NCBI RefSeq assembly: GCF_009827335.1
Contig: NZ_WTYH01000001.1
Location: 1,178,001-1,242,000 of the forward strand
Direction: 5' to 3'
Source of the DNA: Aurantiacibacter arachoides
Lineage (GTDB): Bacteria; Pseudomonadota; Alphaproteobacteria; Sphingomonadales; Sphingomonadaceae
DNA length: 64,000 bases
The number at the start of each line of letters is the position of its first letter. The first letter of the stretch is position 1. The notes beneath the pieces were generated by a model. It made no database searches, had not been told where the DNA came from, and worked only from the letters and a program-made list of their open reading frames with translations. The translations under genes were made by a program, and so were the position numbers. Shown one piece after another: positions 37,046 through 45,377 of this stretch.

Positions 37046-37909
37046 CTACTGGATACGGCGCAGGGTGAAGCCTTGTCGCTCCAATCGTGCGCGCAAGCCC
37101 TCCGCGCCCACCACGTGTGCTGCGCCCACGGCCACCAGTGGCCTGCGCCCGTCCGCCACCAGCGCGGCGATGCGTCCTGTCCACGCCGCGTTACGGAGAG
37201 TGAGCAGAACGCGCCGCAATTCGGCATTCGCCAAGAGCTCGCCGTTGACGTGCGCATCCAGGCGAGCCTCGTCGCCGGTCAGCCAGGCCACCAGCATGGC
37301 CTCGCCCCTGCCCGCCTGCCAGTCGCGCGCGGTGCCGGCGAGGAGGGCGGATTGCGCACCTTGCGACAGAGTGTCGAACAGGGCGAGCTGCCCGGCATAG
37401 GTTTCGAGACCGATGATGTCATCGGCTTCGGCAATCAGCGCCCGGTCCACCCCGTTTGCCCCATCGCCGGTGCGGGTGGCGGCGTTGAGCATGAGCGCGG
37501 CTGCCCAGCTTTCGATCCGGGAGAAGTCCCCGTCTTCCACGCCCGCCGCGTCCATCATGGCGAGCAGGGCGGGGCGCTCAGGCGTGGACACGCGCTGCGA
37601 CAGCGGTGGCTGGCCAGGCGTTTCGGCCATGTCGCTGAGCAGCGCCGCGCCCGCAGAGTCGCCCAGATTGGCCACCTCGACCACCAGCACCTCGCTCTGC
37701 GCCAGCGCACGTTCGAGAGAGGGCGTGCGCCAGCGAACGGTGCCGGGCAGGGCATGGATGGTCCCGAACAGCCAGCCTTGCTCGCCCGATGGCGCGGTCA
37801 TCGCCCACAGTGCGGGCTCCGGCTCCGGCCAGTCATGCGCCGGATCGCCCGAAGCGCCGCAGCCAGCCAGCCACAGCGGCCCGGTGATGGCCAGAAGGAA
37901 CCGCCTCAA
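37046..37909 (-). CDS. TraB/GumN-family lipoprotein
   Basis: This 287-residue protein carries a lipobox L-A-G-C (Cys17) and the TraB/PrgY/GumN fold. Both GX2H motifs are visible: GTIHALPG (about residue 55) and GAAHVVGAEGL near the C-terminus, with Glu residues in VVEVANL. In the TIKI branch of this superfamily such residues form a metal-dependent protease site, but bacterial GumN functions are unproven. It starts at TTG (37909), overlapping the previous stop as TTGA. It is followed by rplY in the same direction. Confidence 0.85.
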   Translation of the reverse strand: MRRFLLAITGPLWLAGCGASGDPAHDWPEPEPALWAMTAPSGEQGWLFGTIHALPGTVRWRTPSLERALAQSEVLVVEVANLGDSAGAALLSDMAETPGQPPLSQRVSTPERPALLAMMDAAGVEDGDFSRIESWAAALMLNAATRTGDGANGVDRALIAEADDIIGLETYAGQLALFDTLSQGAQSALLAGTARDWQAGRGEAMLVAWLTGDEARLDAHVNGELLANAELRRVLLTLRNAAWTGRIAALVADGRRPLVAVGAAHVVGAEGLRARLERQGFTLRRIQ

Positions 37910-38868
37910 TATGCGACGCGCTCGGCGGTCAGCCCACGTTCGCGCAGGTAATACTGCACGCTTCCGCTGCCCCCGAGGTGGCCCGCGCCAACCGCGACGA
38001 ATACGGTGCCCGGGCGATCCATGCGCTTCTCCAGCCACTCGGCCCAGCGCGCGTTGCGATCGCTGATCAAGGTGGCGTAGAGCGCCGGATCGGCGGCCAT
38101 CTCGTCATTGACCAGCGCGGCAAGGCCGGCGGCATCGCCTTCCATCCACTCGGTCACCATCGCTGCGAAACTGGTGCGCAGGTCCTCGGGGGTTTCCATC
38201 ATCTCCACCGTCTGGTCGAGCCCGGCGAGCTGGGCTTCCATCGGCAGACTGTCGAAGAATCCGAACTGCTGCTCCACGGTCTCGAATGCGGAGCGGGTCT
38301 TGTCCACAACCAGCGGATCGAGGGTGCGTTCGACGCCGGTGGAGGGATCGATGCCGGCCTGCACCAGCCCCATCTGTGTCAGCGTCATCATGCCCATCCA
38401 TGGCTCGAAGCCGTCCAGTGCCGCCACCGGCACGCCGACGCCGGCCAGGGCCGCCTCGTATTGGGCACGGTTTTCATCGGTCATCAGGTCGCGCACCGTG
38501 CCGCCGGTGGTAAGCTGGGCAAGGCGCATTTGCGTCTGCACGATGGCCATGACCTCGGGCGGAGGCGTTTCGCCGGGTACGACCTCGGGAATGGCGCTGG
38601 TGTCGATCTCGCTCACGAATTCGTCCGAGGACTCCAGCGCGGCGCGGATCGTCGGGTTGTACCACTCCACGCCCTCGGGCAGGAAATGGACGGTCCCGAA
38701 AAGGTAGATCGTCGTATCCTCGTCGCTCACCCGCCACAGTGCGGGGCCGCTGGACGTGGCGGTTTCCGATGGCGCGGCGGTCGATGCGGTCGCGGCGGAC
38801 ATCTGATCGGTCGTGGCGCAGGCGGAAAGGGCAAGGGCGGTCGCGGCGAGAAGAGCTTGTCGGATCAT
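37906..38868 (-). CDS. TraB/GumN-family lipoprotein
   Basis: This 320-residue protein has lipobox L-S-A-C (Cys17) and the conserved ALWRVSDEDTTIYLFGTVHFLPEG block with GX2H. A second GX2H occurs at VGAGHLGGSGSVQYYLRERGLTAERV. The full TraB-family domain spans about residues 45-315. It is the longest and most canonical of three paralogues in this window. The following paralogue overlaps it by TTGA. An upstream ATG site is unlikely; MIRQALLAATALALSAC is a good signal. Confidence 0.9.
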   Translation of the reverse strand: MIRQALLAATALALSACATTDQMSAATASTAAPSETATSSGPALWRVSDEDTTIYLFGTVHFLPEGVEWYNPTIRAALESSDEFVSEIDTSAIPEVVPGETPPPEVMAIVQTQMRLAQLTTGGTVRDLMTDENRAQYEAALAGVGVPVAALDGFEPWMGMMTLTQMGLVQAGIDPSTGVERTLDPLVVDKTRSAFETVEQQFGFFDSLPMEAQLAGLDQTVEMMETPEDLRTSFAAMVTEWMEGDAAGLAALVNDEMAADPALYATLISDRNARWAEWLEKRMDRPGTVFVAVGAGHLGGSGSVQYYLRERGLTAERVAY

Positions 38869-38940
38869 GGTGGGATCTCCCTGTATATTGTTGAACGGTT
38901 AACGCGCGGATTGCGCAAGGCGGGTGACGAGCGCGGCGGA

Positions 38941-39135
38941 TTACTGTCCGTCGTCGAAAATTTCCTCGATCGGCATTTCAAACAGCCGGGCAATGCGAAA
39001 GGCCAGCGGCAGCGAAGGATCGTGCTTCCCGGTCTCGATGGCGTTGACCGCCTGACGCGAGACATCGAGATGGCCCGCCAACTCCGCCTGGCTCCAGTTG
39101 CGCATTGCGCGAAGAACCTTCAGCTTGTTGATCAC
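38941..39135 (-). CDS. XRE-family helix-turn-helix regulator
   Basis: This 64-residue protein is a single compact helix-turn-helix domain: LRAMRNWSQAELAGHLDVSRQAVNAIETGKHDPSLPLAFRIARLF, matching Cro/C1-type. The recognition helix is SRQAVNAIE. The start is GTG at 39135, with AAGGA 6 bases upstream, and it overlaps the preceding membrane-protein stop as GTGA. Such short XRE proteins are often paired with small membrane proteins and probably repress or sense membrane status. It is the last gene of this leftward unit. Confidence 0.9.
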   Translation of the reverse strand: MINKLKVLRAMRNWSQAELAGHLDVSRQAVNAIETGKHDPSLPLAFRIARLFEMPIEEIFDDGQ

Positions 39136-39623
39136 CGGCTGTCCTTCCATCGCAGGAACTGGAAGATGCCGACGAACAGCAACATCAGGGACATCCACGC
39201 ATACCACATGAAGTCGAAGAAGGGCTGCCGGGTGTCGAATGGACGCAAAGCGCTGTCCATGGCCGCAGGGGCGAGGTCGAGATAATTCGCCCAGGCTGCT
39301 GCAAGGATCGCCAGCGGCGCCAGGGTGACGAAATAGATCATCACCTCCGCTGTCCGCTTCCACAGCTGCTCGGCATATTCATCCCGCAGCGGACGCACGA
39401 GGATGAGAATCGGGCCAACCAAAAAACTGAAGAACAGCGCCATCGTGCCGACGGCAAGGTAGACCGGGTTGGTGTCCGACCACGGTTTCCAGCCGATCAC
39501 GTCGTCTCTCAACCAGTCGGCGGTGCCGATGGCAGCAGCCAGCAGGCAGAGGTCCATCAACCGGAAATACCATCTGTGGCGGCGTTCGCGCGTGGAGGCG
39601 CGCTGCTTTCCCGCGGCGTTCAT
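39132..39623 (-). CDS. Four-helix membrane protein coupled to the XRE regulator
   Basis: This 163-residue protein has four hydrophobic helices (about 21-37, 52-75, 88-112, 138-157). Between helices 2 and 3 it holds VRPLRDEYAEQLWKRTAE, a charged cytoplasmic loop. The Asp-Glu-Tyr-x3-Leu motif recurs in two other proteins of this cluster. The stop overlaps the XRE start by four bases. I do not recognise a named family; the arrangement resembles membrane protein-XRE pairs thought to adjust gene activity. Confidence 0.82.
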   Translation of the reverse strand: MNAAGKQRASTRERRHRWYFRLMDLCLLAAAIGTADWLRDDVIGWKPWSDTNPVYLAVGTMALFFSFLVGPILILVRPLRDEYAEQLWKRTAEVMIYFVTLAPLAILAAAWANYLDLAPAAMDSALRPFDTRQPFFDFMWYAWMSLMLLFVGIFQFLRWKDSR

Positions 39624-39752
39624 ATTGCCGATCCTTCGACGTGCGGGCCAAGTGGCGGGCCGTTTGGGGCCAGTGCCAGCAGGCTCAGCGCGGCGGTCGC
39701 GCGGACCTGCCAGCAGGCTGCTTTGCGGCCTTCCTGGCCCAGGCGATTGGGG

Positions 39753-40214
39753 TCATTGGGCAACGTCGTCGCCTCCGAAAGGCAGCCGATCACGCATATA
39801 GGCGAACGCATATCCCGCATGAAACAGCAGACCGAGAACCAGCGCGAGCAACAGGCTGTTGCCCGCCAGACGGTCGAAGCCGGGAACTAGCCGGTCCATC
39901 AGGCTTGTATTGCTGTCGATCCACAGCAGCAGCATCGCCAGGCCCAGCCCGAAGGCCATCCACGACAGGCCGGTGTCGACCAGCGAGCGGAAATAGCCGT
40001 CCGTGGAACCCTTCATCCCGGCGACGAGGAGCGAACCGATTACGCCCCCGATCAGCGGACCGACGAAGGCGGTTTCCAGTTCGGCAAGATGAAGCGGGAC
40101 CATGACCGCGTTGATTACCCCGCTGGCGAGGGTGAGCCAGTAAAGGCGCTCCCGGTGCTCGCGCTGGTTGCGATCGTGATCGATGCGATACCCGCCGGAT
40201 GGTTCGTAAGGCAT
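39753..40214 (-). CDS. Small four-helix membrane protein
   Basis: This 153-residue protein begins with a charged, soluble head (MPYEPSGGYRIDHDRNQREHRERL) and has four predicted helices. A loop KGSTDGYFRSLVDTG resembles the D-E-Y-x3-L loop of its two neighbours with Gly in place of Glu. The ATG at 40214 overlaps the stop of the upstream gene by one base (TGATG). It is therefore translationally coupled to it. The function is unknown; the similarity to the XRE-paired protein suggests a related role. Confidence 0.78.
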   Translation of the reverse strand: MPYEPSGGYRIDHDRNQREHRERLYWLTLASGVINAVMVPLHLAELETAFVGPLIGGVIGSLLVAGMKGSTDGYFRSLVDTGLSWMAFGLGLAMLLLWIDSNTSLMDRLVPGFDRLAGNSLLLALVLGLLFHAGYAFAYMRDRLPFGGDDVAQ

Positions 40215-40612
40215 CACAGTGCTCCCAAGAGGCGTTTGCCATTGAAGGCGAGGTAAAATGCGAACAGCGCCGCCACGGATGCGCCGCGGTCGGGGAAATC
40301 CTGGCCACCTTCGATGCCGAACAGGCCATCGAAGAAACCTTCGATGGCGGGCGCGCCCACCAACCACACTATCACAATGGCAAAGGCAGCGTTTGTGCCC
40401 GACGACCACAGGCTCAGCGTGTATTCGTCGGCCTTGCGGGTGAAGAACATGATCGGGAGCGAGACGATCAAAACGAGCGCGGCGGCGTTCACATAAAGGC
40501 GGGGCAGGCCAGTCAATTCGGCAAAGCCGACAAAGGCGATGCCCAGCAGGCCGACGATTCCCATCAAGAGATTGACGGATGCCCAATCCCGGCGGCGTGT
40601 GGCTGTGGTCAC
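40214..40612 (-). CDS. Small four-helix membrane protein
   Basis: This 132-residue protein has four helices (VNLLMGIVGLLGIAFVGF, LYVNAAALVLIVSLPIMFF, AAFAIVIVWLVGAPAI and ASVAALFAFYLAF) and the cytoplasmic loop TRKADEYTLSLWSS. That loop shares the D-E-Y-x3-L-W pattern with the XRE-coupled protein. The start is GTG at 40612 after AGGA. It is followed directly by the 153-residue membrane protein. It appears to be the first of the three; the function is unknown. Confidence 0.8.
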   Translation of the reverse strand: MTTATRRRDWASVNLLMGIVGLLGIAFVGFAELTGLPRLYVNAAALVLIVSLPIMFFTRKADEYTLSLWSSGTNAAFAIVIVWLVGAPAIEGFFDGLFGIEGGQDFPDRGASVAALFAFYLAFNGKRLLGAL

Positions 40613-40702
40613 GGGGTAAGTCCTGTCAGCTGAAGACGAACAAGCGGAAAGTGGGGGTGGCACTCCGGGCTGGCAGCGCGCCACCCCCCGTCCCGCGCCA
40701 CA

Positions 40703-41029
40703 TCAGCCCCGGTTGTCCAGGGTGAGCGAAGCGAGGCGTTCGGTGCGCGCCTGGGCGATGGCGAGTTCGATGCGCGGGGAGAAGGAGGCGGAAAGATCGG
40801 CGCGGCAGGCATCCTCCAGGCGGCGCGATGCCATGTCACGGCCCCCGGTGCGGCACGCGCGGGAGATCGCCTGGTCGACGCGGGCGTCTAGGCGGGACTG
40901 GTCGGCAACATTGCCGAGGTCGAGATCGGCGATCGCAACGATGATGCGGACAGGGTCGGCGGTCTGCGCCGCGGCCGGTACGGCAACGGCGACGGAGAGT
41001 GCGGCGGCGATGGTGGAGAATTTCATCAT
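40703..41029 (-). CDS. UrcA family protein
   Basis: This 108-residue protein has a signal peptide (cleaved near AAAQ, residue 22) and a mature UrcA domain: IADLDLGNVADQSRLDARVDQAISRACRTGG, with two Cys (SRACRTGG and EDACRADL) likely paired. UrcA proteins are small periplasmic proteins of unknown function, abundant in Sphingomonadales and Caulobacterales. The first of two consecutive ATGs (41029) is used; AAGGA lies 8 bases upstream. It is upstream of and in the same direction as the four-helix cluster. Confidence 0.92.
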   Translation of the reverse strand: MMKFSTIAAALSVAVAVPAAAQTADPVRIIVAIADLDLGNVADQSRLDARVDQAISRACRTGGRDMASRRLEDACRADLSASFSPRIELAIAQARTERLASLTLDNRG

Positions 41030-41189
41030 GTGGCGGGTCCTTCTAGCTTGTCGCTTTGTCTGGTAAACCTTCCGTTATGTCAGGTTGTAGCGACTTTATG
41101 TCGCGTCTTAATGACTGTGTCAACAAGACCTGACAAAAGGACAGGCGTGCATGACCTGGCAGTAGATCAAGCTTTTGATTCGCCGAAAG

Positions 41190-42176
41190 TTAATTCAGTC
41201 GCTCAGCCAGCAAACCCCGTTCCCGCAGCTTGACCAGCAGCGAGACATTGCCTTCGAAATGCCCTGAACCGACGGCCAGAAGCACGGCACCGGGCGAATC
41301 GAGTCGCTGGTCGAGCCATTCGGCCCAGGCGGTGTTGCGGCGGTCGAGGAGCATCGCGTTGAAGGCGCGCCCGATGGCGCCGTCGCCAAAACCGATATCG
41401 AACTGGTCCTGCACTACGCCGCGCGCCCAATCGTGCTCTTCGGCCCAGTAGGCATCCCCGCGGCGCTGCACGAAATCAGGGTCGAAGAAGGCGCCTACCG
41501 ATTTGCCTGGCCAGGCGATCAAACGCGCATCGAGCTCATCGATCAGTTCGTCGGAATCCTGTCGGATGAGCGAGTACATTACCGCTCCCCCGTCCTCGAG
41601 CGATTCGATTGGTCGTGAGGACCTCAGGAACTCATCCTCCAGAACGGTTTCGACGCCGTATTCGGTCGACGATGGATCGCCGCTGTCACCGCCGATGCCC
41701 ATGTTGAGAAGCGCAAAAAGGATCGGCAGGTTGTCGAATGTCGCAAAGTCGCCGCCGCTGCGCTCGATCAGCTCCCGCCACCGCTCCGCGCCCTCGGGTG
41801 ACAGGCGCTCCGACGTCGGCACCCGGTTGGCCACGCGGTTGATGAATTTGCCGTCGAGGTCGATCGCTCCTTCGACTTCGGCGTAGTCGCTGGTTTCAAC
41901 CACCAGCATATCGACCTCGCCGATGATCTGATCGAGCTGGGCGCTGCGCCAGCGGAAACCCGCGGGCAGGACGTGGATCGTGCCCAGCATGTAGATCGTG
42001 GTATCCTCGTCCGCCAGGCGCCACAGTGCAGGCGAGGGCTGATAGTCCTGTGTAAAGGCATAGCGATCGGGTGGGGCGGCCGCTTCCTGCGCGGCCAGCG
42101 GCGCAGCGGCGAGAAACGAACCGGCCAGGGCCATGACCAGAGGGGCGAGCGCGGTGCGCGGGAGGAAAGATGCCAT
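41190..42176 (-). CDS. TraB/GumN-family exported protein
   Basis: This 328-residue protein has a cleaved signal peptide ([30 protein letters not shown]) instead of a lipobox, unlike its two neighbours. It carries the block [24 protein letters not shown] with GX2H, and the second GX2H in [21 protein letters not shown]. Other conserved parts are [10 protein letters not shown] and the [11 protein letters not shown] segment. It is probably soluble in the periplasm. It is the third such protein in the window and is divergent from glyQ. Confidence 0.9.
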   Translation of the reverse strand: MASFLPRTALAPLVMALAGSFLAAAPLAAQEAAAPPDRYAFTQDYQPSPALWRLADEDTTIYMLGTIHVLPAGFRWRSAQLDQIIGEVDMLVVETSDYAEVEGAIDLDGKFINRVANRVPTSERLSPEGAERWRELIERSGGDFATFDNLPILFALLNMGIGGDSGDPSSTEYGVETVLEDEFLRSSRPIESLEDGGAVMYSLIRQDSDELIDELDARLIAWPGKSVGAFFDPDFVQRRGDAYWAEEHDWARGVVQDQFDIGFGDGAIGRAFNAMLLDRRNTAWAEWLDQRLDSPGAVLLAVGSGHFEGNVSLLVKLRERGLLAERLN

Positions 42177-42276
42177 TTCGGCGGCATTGACACACGTTGC
42201 CCCCGGCTGTGTCAAGCAGGTGGCGACCGGGCCCGGCATTGACGCCCTGTTGCCCTTCAGCCATTGCCGCCGCGCG

Positions 42277-43185
42277 ATGATGAGCCCCGAACGCAACCCC
42301 GCCACAAGCTTTCAGGACATGATCCTTGCCCTCCACGATTTCTGGAGTGCGCAGGGCTGCCTGATCCTGCAACCCTATGACATGCGCATGGGCGCCGGCA
42401 CCTTCCACACCGCCACCACCCTGCGTGCGCTGGGGCCCGAGCCGTGGAAGGCTGCCTTCGTCCAGCCCTCCCGTCGCCCGACCGACGGGCGATATGGCGA
42501 GAACCCCAACCGGCTCCAGCATTATTACCAATACCAGGTCATCCTGAAGCCGAGCCCGCCGGACATCCAGGATCTCTACCTTGAAAGCCTGCGCCGCATC
42601 GGGGTCGATCCGATGAAGCACGACATCCGCTTCGTGGAAGATGACTGGGAATCGCCCACACTCGGCGCCTGGGGTCTGGGCTGGGAGGTCTGGTGCGACG
42701 GCATGGAGGTGACGCAGTTCACTTATTTCCAGCAGATGGGCGGCTTCGATTGCAAGCCCGTCGCGGGCGAACTGACCTACGGGCTGGAGCGGCTGGCCAT
42801 GTATATCCAGGGCGTCGACAACGTCTACGATCTCGATTTCAACGGGCAGGGCGTCAGCTACGGCCAGGTGTTCCTGGAAAACGAGCGGCAGATGTCGAAG
42901 TGGAACTTCGAGGTCGCCGATACCGATGCCCTTTTCGACCTGTTCGCCAAGGCCGAGGCCGAATGCCGCAACGCGCTTGCCCATGACGTGCCCATCGCTG
43001 CCTACGAGCAGGCGGTGGAGGCAAGCCACCTCTTCAACCTGCTACAGGCGAGGGGCGTCATCAGCGTGCAGGAACGGGCCAGCTACATGGGCCGCGTGCG
43101 CGACCTGGCGCGTGGCTCGGCCGAGAAATATGCCGAACTGATGACGCCGAAATGGCAAGCCGACTATCCGGGGTGGACGCTGTGA
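42277..43185 (+). CDS. glyQ: Glycyl-tRNA synthetase, alpha subunit
   Basis: This 302-residue class II synthetase subunit holds the active site for charging tRNA-Gly. The signature blocks are [61 protein letters not shown] and [38 protein letters not shown] at 42277 or 42280 both fit. It overlaps glyS by GTGA, consistent with the bacterial alpha2beta2 enzyme. It is divergent from the third GumN gene. Confidence 0.97.
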   Translation: MMSPERNPATSFQDMILALHDFWSAQGCLILQPYDMRMGAGTFHTATTLRALGPEPWKAAFVQPSRRPTDGRYGENPNRLQHYYQYQVILKPSPPDIQDLYLESLRRIGVDPMKHDIRFVEDDWESPTLGAWGLGWEVWCDGMEVTQFTYFQQMGGFDCKPVAGELTYGLERLAMYIQGVDNVYDLDFNGQGVSYGQVFLENERQMSKWNFEVADTDALFDLFAKAEAECRNALAHDVPIAAYEQAVEASHLFNLLQARGVISVQERASYMGRVRDLARGSAEKYAELMTPKWQADYPGWTL

Positions 43186-45338
43186 CGGATTTCCTGCTCG
43201 AACTGCGTTCCGAGGAAATTCCCGCGCGAATGCAGGCCGGCGCGCGTGCCGAATTGGAAAAGCTGTTCCGTCGCGAGATGGACGCTGCCGGGGTCGCGGT
43301 GGGCAATCTGACCGTCTGGTCAACGCCGCGCCGCCTGGCGCTGATCGCACGCGACCTGCCCGATGCGACCAATGCGGTCAGCGAAGAGGCCAAGGGCCCG
43401 CCCGTGGGGGCGCCGGATGCGGCGGTGGAGGGATTCTGTCGCAAGAACGGCCTCGAACGCGCCTCGCTCGAAACGCGCGACGTGAAGGGGCGCGCCACCT
43501 ACTTCGCCGTGATCGCGAAGCCGGGCCGGGCCATGGTATCCCTGCTGGCCGACGCAATCCCGGCGATCGTGCGCGATTTTGCCTGGCCTAAGTCCATGCG
43601 CTGGGGGCAGGCGTCGCTATCGACCGAAAGTTTGCGCTGGGTGCGCCCGCTCTCCGGCATTGTCGCACTGCTGGGGGACGAGGTGGTCGACTGCGAAATC
43701 CACGGGGTGACGAGCGGCGCCGTCACGCTTGGCCACCGCTTCCACCATCATGGCGACATCACCATCGGCAACGCCAACGATTACGCCGTCAAACTTCGCG
43801 CCGGCCACGTCATCGTCGATCAAGAGGAACGCGCCGCGATCGTCCGGGATGGCGCCGCGCGCGTCGCTGCCGAGGCAGGCCTTGCATTGGTCGAGGACGA
43901 AGGCCTGGTGATCGAGAACGCCGGCCTCACCGAATGGCCCGTGCCGTTGCTCGGCCGGTTCGACGAAAGCTACCTCGACGTGCCGCCCGAGGTAATTCAG
44001 CTCACCGCGCGGGTGAACCAGAAGTATTTCGTGTGCAACTCTGCGAACGGCAAACTCGCCAACGCCTTTGTCTGCACCGCCAACGTCGAGGCCGAGGACC
44101 CTGCCGTTGTGGTCGAAGGCAACCGCAAGGTGCTCGCCGCGCGCCTGTCCGACGCGCGCTTCTTCTGGGAACAGGACCGCAAGACCTCTCTGCGCGAACA
44201 CGCGAAAAAGCTGGAGCGCATCACCTTTCACGAGAAGCTCGGCACCGTGGCGGACAAGGTTGACCGGGTGGCCAAGCTGGCGGCGTGGCTGGTTTCCGAT
44301 GCCCGCGCACCCAATGGCGACCACAACCTGGCACGCCAGGCAGCCGAGCTCAGCAAGTCCGACCTGGTTACGGAAATGGTCGGTGAATTTCCCGAACTTC
44401 AGGGGCTTATGGGCGGTTATTATGCCCGCGCCGAAGGTTTGCCCGATGCCGTGGCCGATGCCATCCGCGATCATTACCGGCCGGTGGGCCAGGATGACGC
44501 GGTGCCGACCGCGCCGCTGACCGTTGCCGTCAGTCTTGCCGACAAGCTCGACAACCTGTTCAGCTTCTTCAACATCGGTATCCTGCCGACAGGGTCGAAA
44601 GACCCCTTTGCGCTGCGCCGTGCGGCGCTCGGCTACCTGCGGCTGGTGCAGGCCAACGGACTGGAACTGTCGCTGGAACAGGCAGCGCAGGCGTGGGGTG
44701 GGCTGGGTCATGCCAAGCTCGGAACGCAAGTCGCGGCTTTTCTTTCGGACAGGCTTGCCGTGCAGATGAAGGACCAGGGCATGCGCCACGATCACATCGC
44801 CGCCTCGCGCGATTGGGCGGGGCAGGTCGATGCCCGCACCGACCGCATCGAAACGCGCGCCCGTGCGCTGGGGATTTTTCTGGACACGCCGGACGGCGCC
44901 AACCTCCTTGCCGGATACAAACGCGCCGCCAACATCCTCAAGAAGGAAGACTGGCACGGCGTGGAGGGCGAGATCGCCCAGACCGGCGAGGAGGATCCGC
45001 TGGCCCTGGTCGACGATCCGGACATGAAGGCCGTCGTCGATGCCAAGATGGCGGAGCGCCGCGCCACCCGGATGCCCTATGCGCCCGAGCCCGCCGAGCA
45101 GGACTTGATCGAAGCGCTGGAGGCGGCCGAACCCCGCGTCGAGGCGGCCATTCGCACCGAGGATTTCGCCGGGGCGATGGCGGCCCTTGCATCCCTGCGA
45201 GCGCCGATTGACGCGTTCTTCGACCAGGTGACGGTCAATGACACGGACGAGGCGAAGCGACGCACACGGTTGGAGTTGCTTGCGCGCTTTCGTGCTGCGG
45301 TGCACAACGTCGCGGACTTCTCAAAGATCGAGGGCTGA
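43182..45338 (+). CDS. glyS: Glycyl-tRNA synthetase, beta subunit
   Basis: This 718-residue protein is the tRNA-binding subunit of the bacterial-type heterotetrameric glycyl-tRNA synthetase. It opens with the standard [17 protein letters not shown] and contains the [19 protein letters not shown] and [16 protein letters not shown] blocks. An HD-like middle and a C-terminal anticodon-binding region follow. It starts with GTG at 43182 and overlaps glyQ by four bases. The length is about normal. Confidence 0.97.
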   Translation: MTDFLLELRSEEIPARMQAGARAELEKLFRREMDAAGVAVGNLTVWSTPRRLALIARDLPDATNAVSEEAKGPPVGAPDAAVEGFCRKNGLERASLETRDVKGRATYFAVIAKPGRAMVSLLADAIPAIVRDFAWPKSMRWGQASLSTESLRWVRPLSGIVALLGDEVVDCEIHGVTSGAVTLGHRFHHHGDITIGNANDYAVKLRAGHVIVDQEERAAIVRDGAARVAAEAGLALVEDEGLVIENAGLTEWPVPLLGRFDESYLDVPPEVIQLTARVNQKYFVCNSANGKLANAFVCTANVEAEDPAVVVEGNRKVLAARLSDARFFWEQDRKTSLREHAKKLERITFHEKLGTVADKVDRVAKLAAWLVSDARAPNGDHNLARQAAELSKSDLVTEMVGEFPELQGLMGGYYARAEGLPDAVADAIRDHYRPVGQDDAVPTAPLTVAVSLADKLDNLFSFFNIGILPTGSKDPFALRRAALGYLRLVQANGLELSLEQAAQAWGGLGHAKLGTQVAAFLSDRLAVQMKDQGMRHDHIAASRDWAGQVDARTDRIETRARALGIFLDTPDGANLLAGYKRAANILKKEDWHGVEGEIAQTGEEDPLALVDDPDMKAVVDAKMAERRATRMPYAPEPAEQDLIEALEAAEPRVEAAIRTEDFAGAMAALASLRAPIDAFFDQVTVNDTDEAKRRTRLELLARFRAAVHNVADFSKIEG

Positions 45339-45377
45339 CGCCCCATCCTTGCAAACCAACCGCCTGAGGGGCTTTCC

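Noticed and set aside
41078..41135. TGTCAGGT and ACCTGACA inverted arms, with a nested GCGAC/GTCGC hairpin, upstream of UrcA
   Set aside because: Arms of 8 bp 42 bases apart could be chance; no recognised operator (not a typical lux box) and no regulator assigned.
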